Positions 45,704 to 54,900 of a DNA stretch of 64,000 nucleotides are shown in pieces. Each line of letters opens with the position of its first letter. Positions within the stretch are counted from its first letter, which is position 1. The DNA is from Chitinophagales bacterium (GTDB lineage Bacteria > Bacteroidota > Bacteroidia > Chitinophagales > Chitinophagaceae): the NCBI GenBank assembly GCA_020636505.1, contig JACJXR010000006.1, forward strand, positions 62,001 through 126,000, written 5' to 3'. Below the pieces are notes generated by a model. It did no database searches. It saw only the letters and a program-made list of their open reading frames with translations, and was not told where the DNA came from. A program made the position numbers and the translations under genes.

Positions 45704-46219
45704 ATGGCAGAACTGAATATCCCCGAAAAGAAAGGCCGCAGAAGGCGTACTGCACCAAGGGTAGACCTTACCCCGATGGTTGACCTTGGTTTCTTGCTCA
45801 TCACATTCTTTATACTCACCACCACAATGGCCAAAGACAAGAGCATAGAAATAAACAATCCAATAGTTCATGCGGAAGAGCCTACCAAATTCATAGATAC
45901 GGCAACCATTACGCTGATTCCCATTGAGGGTCATAAGGTGGCATATTACAACGGAATGTTGTCGTATGATGAAGCATTACAAGTGGTGCCGATATCAGAT
46001 GTAAGAGCAGTGTTGGTAAAGAAAAAGAGTGAGTTGAAAAGATTGCCGATTACCTACTCCGAAGCGGCGCATAAAATACAAGTGCTGATAAAACCCTATG
46101 AGCGCAGTAAGTACGACGACCTTGTGAGCTTAATAGATGAGATGCTCATCAATGATATAAAGACATACACCATCTACGAGCTTGACTCTATGGAAAAAAG
46201 AATGGTACGTGAATTGTAA
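45704..46219 (+). CDS. exbD: ExbD/TolR-type biopolymer transport protein
   Basis: ExbD-type proteins sit in the inner membrane with ExbB and use the proton motive force to energise TonB-dependent uptake. The 171-residue protein has a basic cytoplasmic N terminus, one transmembrane helix (about 25-44, DLTPMVDLGFLLITFFILTT) with the conserved membrane Asp (VDLTPMVD), and a periplasmic domain. No exbB, tonB or second exbD gene is next to it, which is unusual, since these are normally clustered. It has T-rich promoter-like DNA upstream and related palindromes on each side. Confidence 0.9.
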   Translation: MAELNIPEKKGRRRRTAPRVDLTPMVDLGFLLITFFILTTTMAKDKSIEINNPIVHAEEPTKFIDTATITLIPIEGHKVAYYNGMLSYDEALQVVPISDVRAVLVKKKSELKRLPITYSEAAHKIQVLIKPYERSKYDDLVSLIDEMLINDIKTYTIYELDSMEKRMVREL

Positions 46220-46235
46220 AAAACGGTTCAGAAAT

Positions 46236-46257
46236 GTACCGCGTCCCGAAACGGGAC
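46236..46257. repeat. Right flank repeat of exbD (hairpin GTCCCG-AAA-CGGGAC)
   Basis: Bases 46243-46257 form a perfect 6-bp stem with a 3-nt loop. Together with 46236-46242 they match the inverted left flank. No T run follows, so it is not a typical terminator. Confidence 0.5.
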
Positions 46258-46285
46258 AAGGGACGGTTTGGGCTGGATTCAGGTA

Positions 46286-47458
46286 TTACTTATCTGCTCT
46301 TTTAGTGCCTGCGTATAGCTCATATTCCAGAAGTCGGCAGTCTATTTTACTGTTGTAAAACTCTATGCGTCTGTTGGCTTTCAGCCCTATCTTTTTTGCC
46401 AACTCCATATTGCCTGTAAAGATGTAGCCAAAGTATCCGCCGCATTTTTGTTTCATAAAATCGCCTATGCGTTTGTAGGTGGCTTGTAGTTCTGTTTCTT
46501 CACCAAGACGCTCTCCGTATTCGGGGTTCAAAAAAACCACACCTGCACCGTCTTCGGGTACATGGGTCTCGGCAAAGTCCACTTTGTTGAATTCTATAAG
46601 GTCTGCCACACCTGCAGCACGAGCATTCTTTTCTGCATTAATAATGGCTTGCCTGTCATAGTCTGTTGCAATGATGCGCAGTCCCTTCACCTCATCGGTT
46701 ATCATGTTTTCGAGCTTGCCTCTTTCTTCCAAGTAGTACTCTTCGTCGTAGCCCTGTATATGCATGAAGGCATAGTTGGTTCTGAACAATCCCGGAGCGG
46801 TGTTGGTGGCAATGAGTGCCGCCTCTATTGCCAAAGTGCCTGAGCCACACATGGGGTTGACGAATGGAGATTTCTTATCCCATTTGCTGGCTAAGATGGT
46901 TGCAGCTGCAAGAGCCTCCAGCATGGGTGCTCTACCCGGTATTTTACGGTAGCCATGCCTTGCCAATGAAGGGCCTGATGTGTCGATGAACAATGCAGCT
47001 TCATTCAGATTCCAGAATAAGTGTATTACCGCACCTGAAAGTTCGGAACCTGTATTTGGACGTTCTCCTGTAAGTTTTACCATGCGGTCTACAATCGCAT
47101 CTTTCACCCGCAGGTTGGCATACATGTTGTTTTTGATGGTGTCGTTGTACACATTGCTGGTGATGGATAGGTGACCGTCTTTTAAGAGGACCTTTTCCCA
47201 AGCATAACTGTACACGCTGCTGTATACTTCATCTGCATCCAGTGCTTTGAATTCTTTGATACGGTACAGCACCTGACTTGCACAACGTAAGTTCAGGTTA
47301 AGCCTGATACAGTCGTTCATAGTACCGGTGATGCGCACACCTGTCACAAAAGTTTCTTCTATCTCGTAACCCAGTGCTTCAACTTCCATTGCCACATAAG
47401 GTGACAAACGATTGTTGCAAGTAATGACTATGGTAGATGCTGTATCGTAAAAAGACAT
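46286..47458 (-). CDS. THUMP-domain class I RNA methyltransferase (RlmL/TrmN-like)
   Basis: This 390-residue enzyme modifies a base in RNA, probably 23S rRNA guanine N2 as in the RlmL N-terminal half, although TrmN-like tRNA activity is also possible. It has an N-terminal ferredoxin-like and THUMP region (about 1-160) and a Rossmann methyltransferase domain with the SAM-binding segment FVNPMCGSGTLAIEAA near 198. The catalytic motif is NPEYGER near 309, where NPPYGER is usual. The -7 box ends only 4 nt before the ATG. Confidence 0.88.
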   Translation of the reverse strand: MSFYDTASTIVITCNNRLSPYVAMEVEALGYEIEETFVTGVRITGTMNDCIRLNLNLRCASQVLYRIKEFKALDADEVYSSVYSYAWEKVLLKDGHLSITSNVYNDTIKNNMYANLRVKDAIVDRMVKLTGERPNTGSELSGAVIHLFWNLNEAALFIDTSGPSLARHGYRKIPGRAPMLEALAAATILASKWDKKSPFVNPMCGSGTLAIEAALIATNTAPGLFRTNYAFMHIQGYDEEYYLEERGKLENMITDEVKGLRIIATDYDRQAIINAEKNARAAGVADLIEFNKVDFAETHVPEDGAGVVFLNPEYGERLGEETELQATYKRIGDFMKQKCGGYFGYIFTGNMELAKKIGLKANRRIEFYNSKIDCRLLEYELYAGTKRADK

Positions 47459-47462
47459 GCCG

Positions 47463-47470
47463 CAAAATTA
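47463..47470 (-). promoter_or_regulatory. -7 promoter box abutting the methyltransferase ATG
   Basis: Minus-strand TAATTTTG is an exact match with only 4 nt before the ATG, so the transcript may start at or very near the ATG. Confidence 0.55.
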
Positions 47471-47529
47471 GTATTGTAGCACAACAAAAGTGTGGTGCAT
47501 ACAATTCTTTGGTACAGGTTTGTAAACGA

Positions 47530-48606
47530 TTATTCCGAAACCTCTGGACGCTTGCCTCTTTGTTGAGGTTCGCTGCGTTGCAACGGGTTGGCCGTATTGG
47601 TGGCGTACTCCTCTCTTTGGCGCAGTATGTCCAAACATTTGAACAATGCTTCGCGGAAAGACGACTCGTCTGCTATGCCCTTGCCTGCAATGTCGAATGC
47701 AGTGCCGTGATCGGGTGATGTGCGCACCACGGACAAACCTGCGGTATAGTTCACTCCTTTGCCTTCAGCCAATGTCTTCAGTGGTATCAACCCTTGATCG
47801 TGATACATGGCCAATACGCCATCGAAACCTGTAAAGGAGCCTTGTGCAAAGAATGCATCCGCAGCGTAAGGGCCAAACAGTAATGTGCCGCTTTGTTGCA
47901 TGCTTTCTATAAGAGGGATTATTATTTCTTTCTCTTCGTTGCCGATGTTGCCGTTATCGCCTGCATGTGGGTTCAGTCCCAGTACGGCTATTTTAGGCTT
48001 ATCGATGCCGAAGTCTTTTATCAAACTTTCTTTCAGCAGGTTTATTTTGCTTGTCAACAGGTCTTTGGTGATGTGATTGGCAATGCTGCTGACAGGTATG
48101 TGCTCTGTCGCCAAAGCAACGCGCAGGTTGTTATGAAAAAGTACCATCACCACATCCTTGGCACCGAACTTCTCTTTCAAGAAAGGTGTATGGCCTGTGT
48201 ATTGAAAATCAGGAATCTTAGTGTTAGCCTTGTGAATGGGCGCTGTTACCAAACCGTCCAATTGACCGTCTTTAAGGCATTGTGCCGCCACCATCAGTGA
48301 ACGCACAGCGTACTTGCCACCATACTCTGTAAGCTCCCCCGGTTGTACGGGTACTTCTTCTTCCCAACATGTGAAGATGTTCACTTGCTTTGGGTTGAGT
48401 TTGGTAAGGTCTTTGGTGCTGTTGAAGCTGAAATGTTGGTCGGATAAAGACTTGCGGTAGTAGTTGATCACCTTGTTGGATGAAAACACCACAGGTGTAC
48501 ACAGTTCCATTATCCTATTGTCTGATAGGGTTTTGATGATGACCTCAGGACCGATGCCGTTTAGGTCGCCTATTGTTATGCCTATTATTGGTTTTTCTCT
48601 TTGCAT
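47530..48606 (-). CDS. pdxA: 4-hydroxythreonine-4-phosphate dehydrogenase (PdxA)
   Basis: PdxA makes the aminoketone precursor of pyridoxal phosphate. The 358-residue protein begins with GITIGDLNGIGPEV near 9 and has the metal and substrate motifs YTGHTPF near 136, GLNPHAGDNG near 210, MYHDQGLIPLK near 267 and SPDHGTAFDIAG near 295. The extra C-terminal tail (about 335-358, Arg/Glu-rich) is dispensable-looking. It follows the M17 gene at 26 bp, so the two are likely co-transcribed. No other pdx gene is in the window. Confidence 0.96.
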   Translation of the reverse strand: MQREKPIIGITIGDLNGIGPEVIIKTLSDNRIMELCTPVVFSSNKVINYYRKSLSDQHFSFNSTKDLTKLNPKQVNIFTCWEEEVPVQPGELTEYGGKYAVRSLMVAAQCLKDGQLDGLVTAPIHKANTKIPDFQYTGHTPFLKEKFGAKDVVMVLFHNNLRVALATEHIPVSSIANHITKDLLTSKINLLKESLIKDFGIDKPKIAVLGLNPHAGDNGNIGNEEKEIIIPLIESMQQSGTLLFGPYAADAFFAQGSFTGFDGVLAMYHDQGLIPLKTLAEGKGVNYTAGLSVVRTSPDHGTAFDIAGKGIADESSFREALFKCLDILRQREEYATNTANPLQRSEPQQRGKRPEVSE

Positions 48607-48632
48607 GTGTGTGTTTGCGCCAAATTATAAAA

Positions 48633-50069
48633 TTAATTTTTTGCGTAGTGCATCAGGAAGTCCACTGCCATACGCAATCCATATGCGGTACCACCCGAAG
48701 TGTGGTATCCGCTTGTGGCTGTGTTGAATGATACGCCCGCAATATCGAAGTGCATCCAAGGGTAGTCTGTAAAGTGCTGCAAGAACTTACCTGCGGATAT
48801 GGCACCACCGTATCTGCCGCCTACATTCTTCATGTCGGCTATGTCCGATTTCAGCATCTCGGCATATTCTTCCCACAATGGATATTCCACCAAACGTTCG
48901 TATTGTCTGTTGCCGCTTTCGCGCATTTTGTTTTTCACCTCTTCGTCGGCAGTACCCATACAAACGATACCACAGTTGCCTACGGCGATAGCCGCCGCAC
49001 CGGTCAGTGTGGCAAAGTCCATCACCAATTCGGGTTCGTAGCGTTTGGCCCAGTGCAGTGCGTCTGCCAATAGGAGACGACCTTCCGCATCTGTGTTCAA
49101 TACTTCTACGGTAGAGCCGCTGTACATGGTGATGACATCACCGGGTACGTATGCGTCTTGTCCCGGACGGTTGTCTGTTGCGGGTACTAATGCTATCACG
49201 TGCAGAGGTAATTGCATTTTCCCGATGGCATACATGGTACCGGTGACAACAGCTGAGCCGCTCATGTCGCTCTTCATGCGGTCCATGGAAGCCAGTGTGG
49301 GCTTCAATGAAAGTCCGCCCGTATCGTACACCACGCCTTTACCCACCAACACGATGGGCTTTTTATTCAATGCCTTTTTGGGCTTGTGCTCTATTATTGT
49401 GAATGTTGGAGGGAGGATACTACCACGGTTCACGGCCAATAGTCCGCCCATTTTTTCTTTTACGATCCTCGCTTTGTTCAGCACGGTCACTTTAAGTCCT
49501 GCGGCCTTACCTATGGTGGATATTTCTTTTGCCAATTGCTCTGCCGTAAGGTGTGCCAAAGGCTCGTTCACCAATGTGCGAGTATGGTAAGTGGCTTCTG
49601 TAATCACCGTAAGTTGCTCCACTTCTTTCAGAGTGATGGATTGCTTGGTGAATGCGATATTCTGCAACGCATTGACGCTTTTATCCGCGTCCGACTTGTA
49701 TTTCAGAAATTGATAGTTGGCCAAAGCAATGCCTTCTGCCAGTGTATATGCCGCATTGGGTTTTGACGACAAATTGGTGATCCCCAATGTGCCTATCTTA
49801 TGTTTGTTGGCTAAAGCCTGTATGGTAGCACCTGTTTTGCGGATACCTTCTTGTGTCAGTGTTTCAGAGTCTTTCTCTGTGATGAGGTATATGAATATAA
49901 CTCTGTTGTATTGATTGATGGTGATGAGTGATTGCTTGTCTTTCAGTGCTTTTTTGACATAAGAAGCCTCGTTCGACTCCAATATATCCACCTGTCCCAA
50001 GCTGCGTTCATTGTCCAAAATGAAAAGTTGATCCTTCTTCGGCTGTTTCTGTATGATGCTGAATTCCAT
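48633..50069 (-). CDS. Leucyl aminopeptidase (M17 family)
   Basis: M17 aminopeptidases are cytoplasmic hexameric dizinc enzymes that trim N-terminal residues during peptide turnover. The 478-residue protein has the N-terminal macro-like domain and a catalytic domain with metal ligands in VLVGKGVVYDTGGLSLKP near 240, MKSDMSGSA near 265 and the signature NTDAEGRLLLADAL near 323. It is the first gene of the M17-pdxA unit, with a consensus promoter box 23 nt upstream. Confidence 0.95.
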   Translation of the reverse strand: MEFSIIQKQPKKDQLFILDNERSLGQVDILESNEASYVKKALKDKQSLITINQYNRVIFIYLITEKDSETLTQEGIRKTGATIQALANKHKIGTLGITNLSSKPNAAYTLAEGIALANYQFLKYKSDADKSVNALQNIAFTKQSITLKEVEQLTVITEATYHTRTLVNEPLAHLTAEQLAKEISTIGKAAGLKVTVLNKARIVKEKMGGLLAVNRGSILPPTFTIIEHKPKKALNKKPIVLVGKGVVYDTGGLSLKPTLASMDRMKSDMSGSAVVTGTMYAIGKMQLPLHVIALVPATDNRPGQDAYVPGDVITMYSGSTVEVLNTDAEGRLLLADALHWAKRYEPELVMDFATLTGAAAIAVGNCGIVCMGTADEEVKNKMRESGNRQYERLVEYPLWEEYAEMLKSDIADMKNVGGRYGGAISAGKFLQHFTDYPWMHFDIAGVSFNTATSGYHTSGGTAYGLRMAVDFLMHYAKN

Positions 50070-50091
50070 CTCAATGAGTTATTATTGTCCG

Positions 50092-50099
50092 CAAAGTTA
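50092..50099 (-). promoter_or_regulatory. -7 promoter box of the M17-pdxA unit
   Basis: Minus-strand TAACTTTG is an exact match, 22 nt before the ATG. A similar plus-strand box (TAACTTTA, 50134-50141) points the other way toward rsmA, making this a small divergent promoter region. Confidence 0.6.
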
Positions 50100-50174
50100 A
50101 AAATGTAAGGTAAAAGGTTCACCGGTTAAAAACTAACTTTACCTGTTAAAGCTCATAAATAGAAATAATAGTAA

Positions 50175-50936
50175 TTGAAGCCATATAGTTTAAAGAAGAA
50201 TTTGGGGCAGCATTTTCTGCACGACGAGCAGATGTGTATGAAGATAGTCGAGTCTGTTTCTTACAAAGAAGGATTGCAACTGTTGGAAGTAGGCCCCGGT
50301 GGAGGTGCCATCACCAAGTACTTGATACAAAAACAGGGTGTGGACTTCAAAGCCGTTGAGGTGGATGAAGAAAAAGTGGAGTATCTACTCAAAACCTATC
50401 CTGAGTTGGAAGGAAAGTTGATTCAAAAAGACATCTTAAAAGCCGACAAGCCTTTTGAGGGTAAGTTCAATGTCATCGGTAACTTCCCGTATAATATATC
50501 TTCACAAATACTGTTCGTCGTACTGGATTGGGAGGAAGATGTGGATGAGGTGATAGGTATGTTCCAAAAAGAAGTGGCACAAAGAGTGGCGTCCAAAGAA
50601 GGGAATAAGGTGTACGGCATATTGAGTGTTCTGTTACAAACCTTCTTCGAGATAGAATACTTATTCGATGTGCCACAAAAGTGCTTTACACCCCCACCAA
50701 AAGTGATGAGCGGCGTGATAAGGATGAAAAACACAGGAAATCCATACAAAATAGAAAATAAGAAGAAGTATAAAACGCTGGTAAAGACAGCTTTTGGACA
50801 AAGAAGGAAGACTTTGCGCAACGCATTGAAACCACTCTTGTCCGCCGAAGCGTTGAGCGATAAGGTATTCGACAAGCGCGCTGAACAGTTGAGTGTGGAA
50901 GACTTTGTAAACCTATACAAGCAATATTATTTATGA
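50175..50936 (+). CDS. rsmA: 16S rRNA dimethyladenosine methyltransferase RsmA (KsgA)
   Basis: RsmA methylates two adjacent adenosines near the 3' end of 16S rRNA during small-subunit assembly. The 253-residue protein starts with the family signature KPYSLKKNLGQHFL, has the SAM-binding LEVGPGGGAIT near 38 and the catalytic NFPYNIS near 97. The start is TTG at 50175, since no ATG in frame precedes the conserved N terminus. The next gene overlaps by 4 bp (ATGA). Confidence 0.96.
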   Translation: MKPYSLKKNLGQHFLHDEQMCMKIVESVSYKEGLQLLEVGPGGGAITKYLIQKQGVDFKAVEVDEEKVEYLLKTYPELEGKLIQKDILKADKPFEGKFNVIGNFPYNISSQILFVVLDWEEDVDEVIGMFQKEVAQRVASKEGNKVYGILSVLLQTFFEIEYLFDVPQKCFTPPPKVMSGVIRMKNTGNPYKIENKKKYKTLVKTAFGQRRKTLRNALKPLLSAEALSDKVFDKRAEQLSVEDFVNLYKQYYL

Positions 50937-51868
50937 GTAGAAAAGTGTTGATAGCGGCTCCTATACACCCCATATTGCCCAGATGGCTGGATGCCAATGG
51001 GTACGATTGCACCGTAAACGAGACCGTCACACAACAAGATGCACCCGCTTTGGTGAAAGATTGTGTGGGTATTATCACATCCACAAGGCTGCAATTGGAC
51101 AAAGAATTGATAGATGCCGCCCCAATGCTAAAATGGATAGGGCGTATGGGCTCAGGCATGGAGGTGATAGATGTACCATATGCCACAAGCAAAGGCATAA
51201 ACTGTTACAGCAGCCCTGATGGTAATAAAAATGCAGTTGCAGAACATGCATTGGGTATGTTGCTGAGCCTAAACAAGAAGATATTGAAGAGTGCCAACGA
51301 GGTTAAGGAGGGCAAATGGCTGAGAGATGAGAACAGAGGGGTGGAGCTGGACGGAAAGACGATTGGTATTATAGGTTTTGGTAATACGGGAAGCGCATTG
51401 GCAAAAAAGCTCTACGGGTTTGATGTTAGAATTTTAGCATATGACAAATACAAGAGAGGGTATGCACCACCATATGTGGAAGAATGTAAACTGTTGGCCG
51501 ACATTTTCAATGAAGCGGATGTGGTGAGTTTTCATGTGCCTTTGCAGGAAGACACCTATCATTATTTCAACGAAGCATTCGTGTCAAATATGAAAAAACC
51601 TTTTGTGTTGGTGAATACTTCAAGGGGCAAAGTGATAGATACGAATGCAATGCTCGAAGCGCTCGAAAGCCGCAAGCTGACAGGTGTTTGTCTTGATGTG
51701 TGGGAGGAGGAACCCATAGAAAAAATGAGCCCTGACATGAGAAGTTTACTCGAAAAAACAGCCTCCATGCCACAAGCCATCATAACGCCGCATATAGGCG
51801 GTTACAGTATGGAAGCCTTATATAAAATGAGCAAATCTTTGTTGGATAAAATTGTCAGCAGAAAGTAA
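50933..51868 (+). CDS. D-isomer 2-hydroxyacid dehydrogenase
   Basis: This 311-residue NAD-dependent enzyme belongs to the D-2-hydroxyacid dehydrogenase family, which includes phosphoglycerate dehydrogenase (serine synthesis). It has the NAD-binding GFGNTGSALAKK near 142 and the catalytic residues Arg (VNTSRGKV near 220), Glu (EEEPIEK near 254) and His (TPHIGGYS near 288). It has no C-terminal ACT domain, so it may act on other hydroxyacids. The overlap with rsmA suggests translational coupling. Confidence 0.9.
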   Translation: MSRKVLIAAPIHPILPRWLDANGYDCTVNETVTQQDAPALVKDCVGIITSTRLQLDKELIDAAPMLKWIGRMGSGMEVIDVPYATSKGINCYSSPDGNKNAVAEHALGMLLSLNKKILKSANEVKEGKWLRDENRGVELDGKTIGIIGFGNTGSALAKKLYGFDVRILAYDKYKRGYAPPYVEECKLLADIFNEADVVSFHVPLQEDTYHYFNEAFVSNMKKPFVLVNTSRGKVIDTNAMLEALESRKLTGVCLDVWEEEPIEKMSPDMRSLLEKTASMPQAIITPHIGGYSMEALYKMSKSLLDKIVSRK

Positions 51869-51957
51869 GTTGTATCGTCATTTGAGATAATATAATGAAA
51901 ACAAACATTATACTGACAAAAAATAAATATCGGCGTTCTACTTTTAACAAAGATTTC

Positions 51958-51965
51958 TATCTTTA
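51958..51965 (+). promoter_or_regulatory. Possible -7 box before the TonB-dependent receptor operon
   Basis: TATCTTTA matches TAnnTTTG at all but the last position and is 27 bp before the ATG at 51992. Confidence 0.4.
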
Positions 51966-51991
51966 CCGTTCATTTGGTTAATAATTATTTA

Positions 51992-54900
51992 ATGCAGGAT
52001 ATGACACGATTACTACGCTTATTATTGGTGTTGTTACTTTCAGGTATTACCACGGGAGCACTCGCTCAAGGACAAAGTGGTGAGATGATTGGTAAGGTCG
52101 TTGATAACACCGGTGAACCCGTTATCAATGCGGTGGTGCAAGTGATACAAGGTGGTATTGTCAAAAACGGTACTGTTACCGATTTTGACGGTAACTACAT
52201 CATCAAGCCACTATCCCCCGGTCGTTACGACTTGAAAGTGAGTTACATAAACTTCAAAGAAGATATTACATCAGGAGTAATCATCAGCCCGGATAAGAAA
52301 ACCGAGGTGAATGTGAAGCTCCAACCAAAGGATAATACTTTGGAAGAGGTTGTTATCAAAGAGTACAAAGTTCCATTGATAGATAAGTACAGCGTTGTTG
52401 CAACCAAGACTTCAGAAGAGATCGAGGCGATGCCTACTCGTAACACGACAACAGTAGCATCTACCGCGCCGGGTGTATATTCACAAGGTGATGGTGGTGG
52501 CCTTAGCATCGGTGGTGCAAGGGGCGACGGTACTCTATATATAGTAGATGGTGTGCAAGTATACGGTAGTAGAGGTATCAACCTTTCTCAAGGTGCCATC
52601 GACCAGATACAAGTAATGTCATCAGGTATCTCCGCAAAATATGGTGATGCCATCGGTGGTGTTGTAACAATCACAACAAAAGGTGTTTCGGACAGATTGC
52701 GTGGTGGAGTATTGTTGGAGCGTTCTGTTGACGGTTACGGCCACAACCTTTTCAACTTCAACCTTAGTGGTCCGTTGTTGAGCCAAAAAGTGGATAGCCT
52801 TACCAGGAAGCCGGTCTTAGGTTTCTTCCTTTCGGGTGACGTTTGGTACGATCAGGACAGAAGCCCTGAATACCAAGGTGTATATTTGTTGAAGGACGAA
52901 GTGTTGGCAGATATCAGACAAAATCCTCTATTCGCGGTACCTAACCAAACAGGTACTCCGGTATTCAGATACAAGTCTGAGCAAGTTACAGCCAAAGACC
53001 TATATATGACCAAGAGAAGGCCAAATGCGGCTGTGTTTGAAGGTAGGTTGAACGGTAGACTTGACTTCCAACTTGCAGAAGATCTTAACTTGAACATAGG
53101 TGGTAGCTTCAACTACGGTAAGAGCAATGCTTACAGCACAGCATGGTCGTTGTTCTCACCAAATGACATTGCGGTGTCTCGCAGCTATACAGGTAGAGGT
53201 TTCGTAAGATTGCAGCAGAGCTTCAAAAAGAAGACTGCTCCACTTGTAGGAGAAGACGGTCAAGAAATTCCTGAGGTGAAACCGCTTATTTCCAATGCAT
53301 TCTACACGTTGCAGGTGGATTATCAGCGCGAATATGTAAACTCAGAGCATGAACAGCACGGACGTAACTTGTTCAATTACGGTTATGTAGGTAAGTTCAA
53401 TACAGAATATACAGAGATATACGCACCTGGTAGAGATAGCTTGACAGGTCAGTTCGGTACACGTTTGTTGTTGGATAGGTTCCCTGTTGCAACTACATTC
53501 CAACGTTCTGACTTGAACCCTGTTTTAGCCAACTATACCACACAGTATTACAACTTGATAGGTGATAACCTTCCTCAAAGGATAGATGACATACGTTTCG
53601 CGAACGCAATGACCAACGGTCAGATGCCTCAATCAATATATGGTCTTTATACTTCGGTAGGCCAGTCAAACACAGGTTTCAACTATGCAGGTGTTACACA
53701 ATACGGTGTATCTGTTGATGCCTCTTTCGACCTTCAGCCGGGTAAAACAAGACACTCTATAGAGTTCGGTCTTTACTATCAACAGCGTACAGAGACAGGT
53801 TACAGCATCGGTGCAGCCAACACCAACGGTGGTTTGTGGCAGTACATGAGGTTGTTGACCAACAGGCACATCACTCTTGACAGAGACAATCCGATATTCA
53901 TTATCGATGGTAAGCAATATACTGCCGACCAACTTGACGGTTTGAGCGGTATCAGCTTCTCTCCATACGATACCATATATTATAACAGAAAGTCGATAGA
54001 CGCAGACCAATCAACTTTTGACAAGAACCTAAGAAGCAAATTGGGTTTGAGTGCTACAGATTACATCAACATCGACGGTTTGGATCCATCCACCTTCTCT
54101 GTTGACATGTTCTCTGCTGACGAATTGTTGAACAGTGGTAACCCATATGTAGGTTACAGAGGTTACGACTACAAAGGTAACAAGGTGAAAGGCCAGGTTA
54201 ACTTCAACGACTTCTTCACCAAAAAAGACGAGAATGGTAATTATACACGTGATATAGGCGCTTTCAGGCCAAACTATATGGCGGGTTACATATTGGATAA
54301 GTTCCAGTTCAAAGACATCTTCTTCAACATCGGTTTGCGTGTTGAGCGTTTCGATGCGAACACCAAAGTGTTGAAAGACCCTTACTCACTTTACGAAGTG
54401 AACACTGTTGCTGATGCACAAAGCATCGGTAAAGTGAAGAACAACTTTACTGAAGGTGGTGTTACACCGTCAAACATCGGTAGCGACTATGTTGTATATG
54501 TAAACAACAACGAGTCAAGCTCACCGGCTGTTATCGGTTACCGTAACGGTGACGACTGGTACGATCCATATGGTAGAGTGGTATTGGATCCGACATCGTT
54601 GAAACAATACAGCGGTGGTCGTGACCCTCAACCTTACCTTGTGAACAATGACGTTAGGATAACTGATAGCAACTTCAACCCTAACAGTTCATTTACAGAT
54701 TACAAACCACAGATCAACGTAATGCCGCGTATCGCGTTCAACTTCCCGATATCGGATGTTGCATTGTTCTATGCTCACTACGATGTGTTGGTTCAGCGTC
54801 CTAAGTCAGGCGTTATCACCACTCCGGCAGACTATTACTTTATGACTGCCAACCCGGGTGGCTTTGTCAACAACCCTGATTTGAAGCCTGAGAAAATGTT

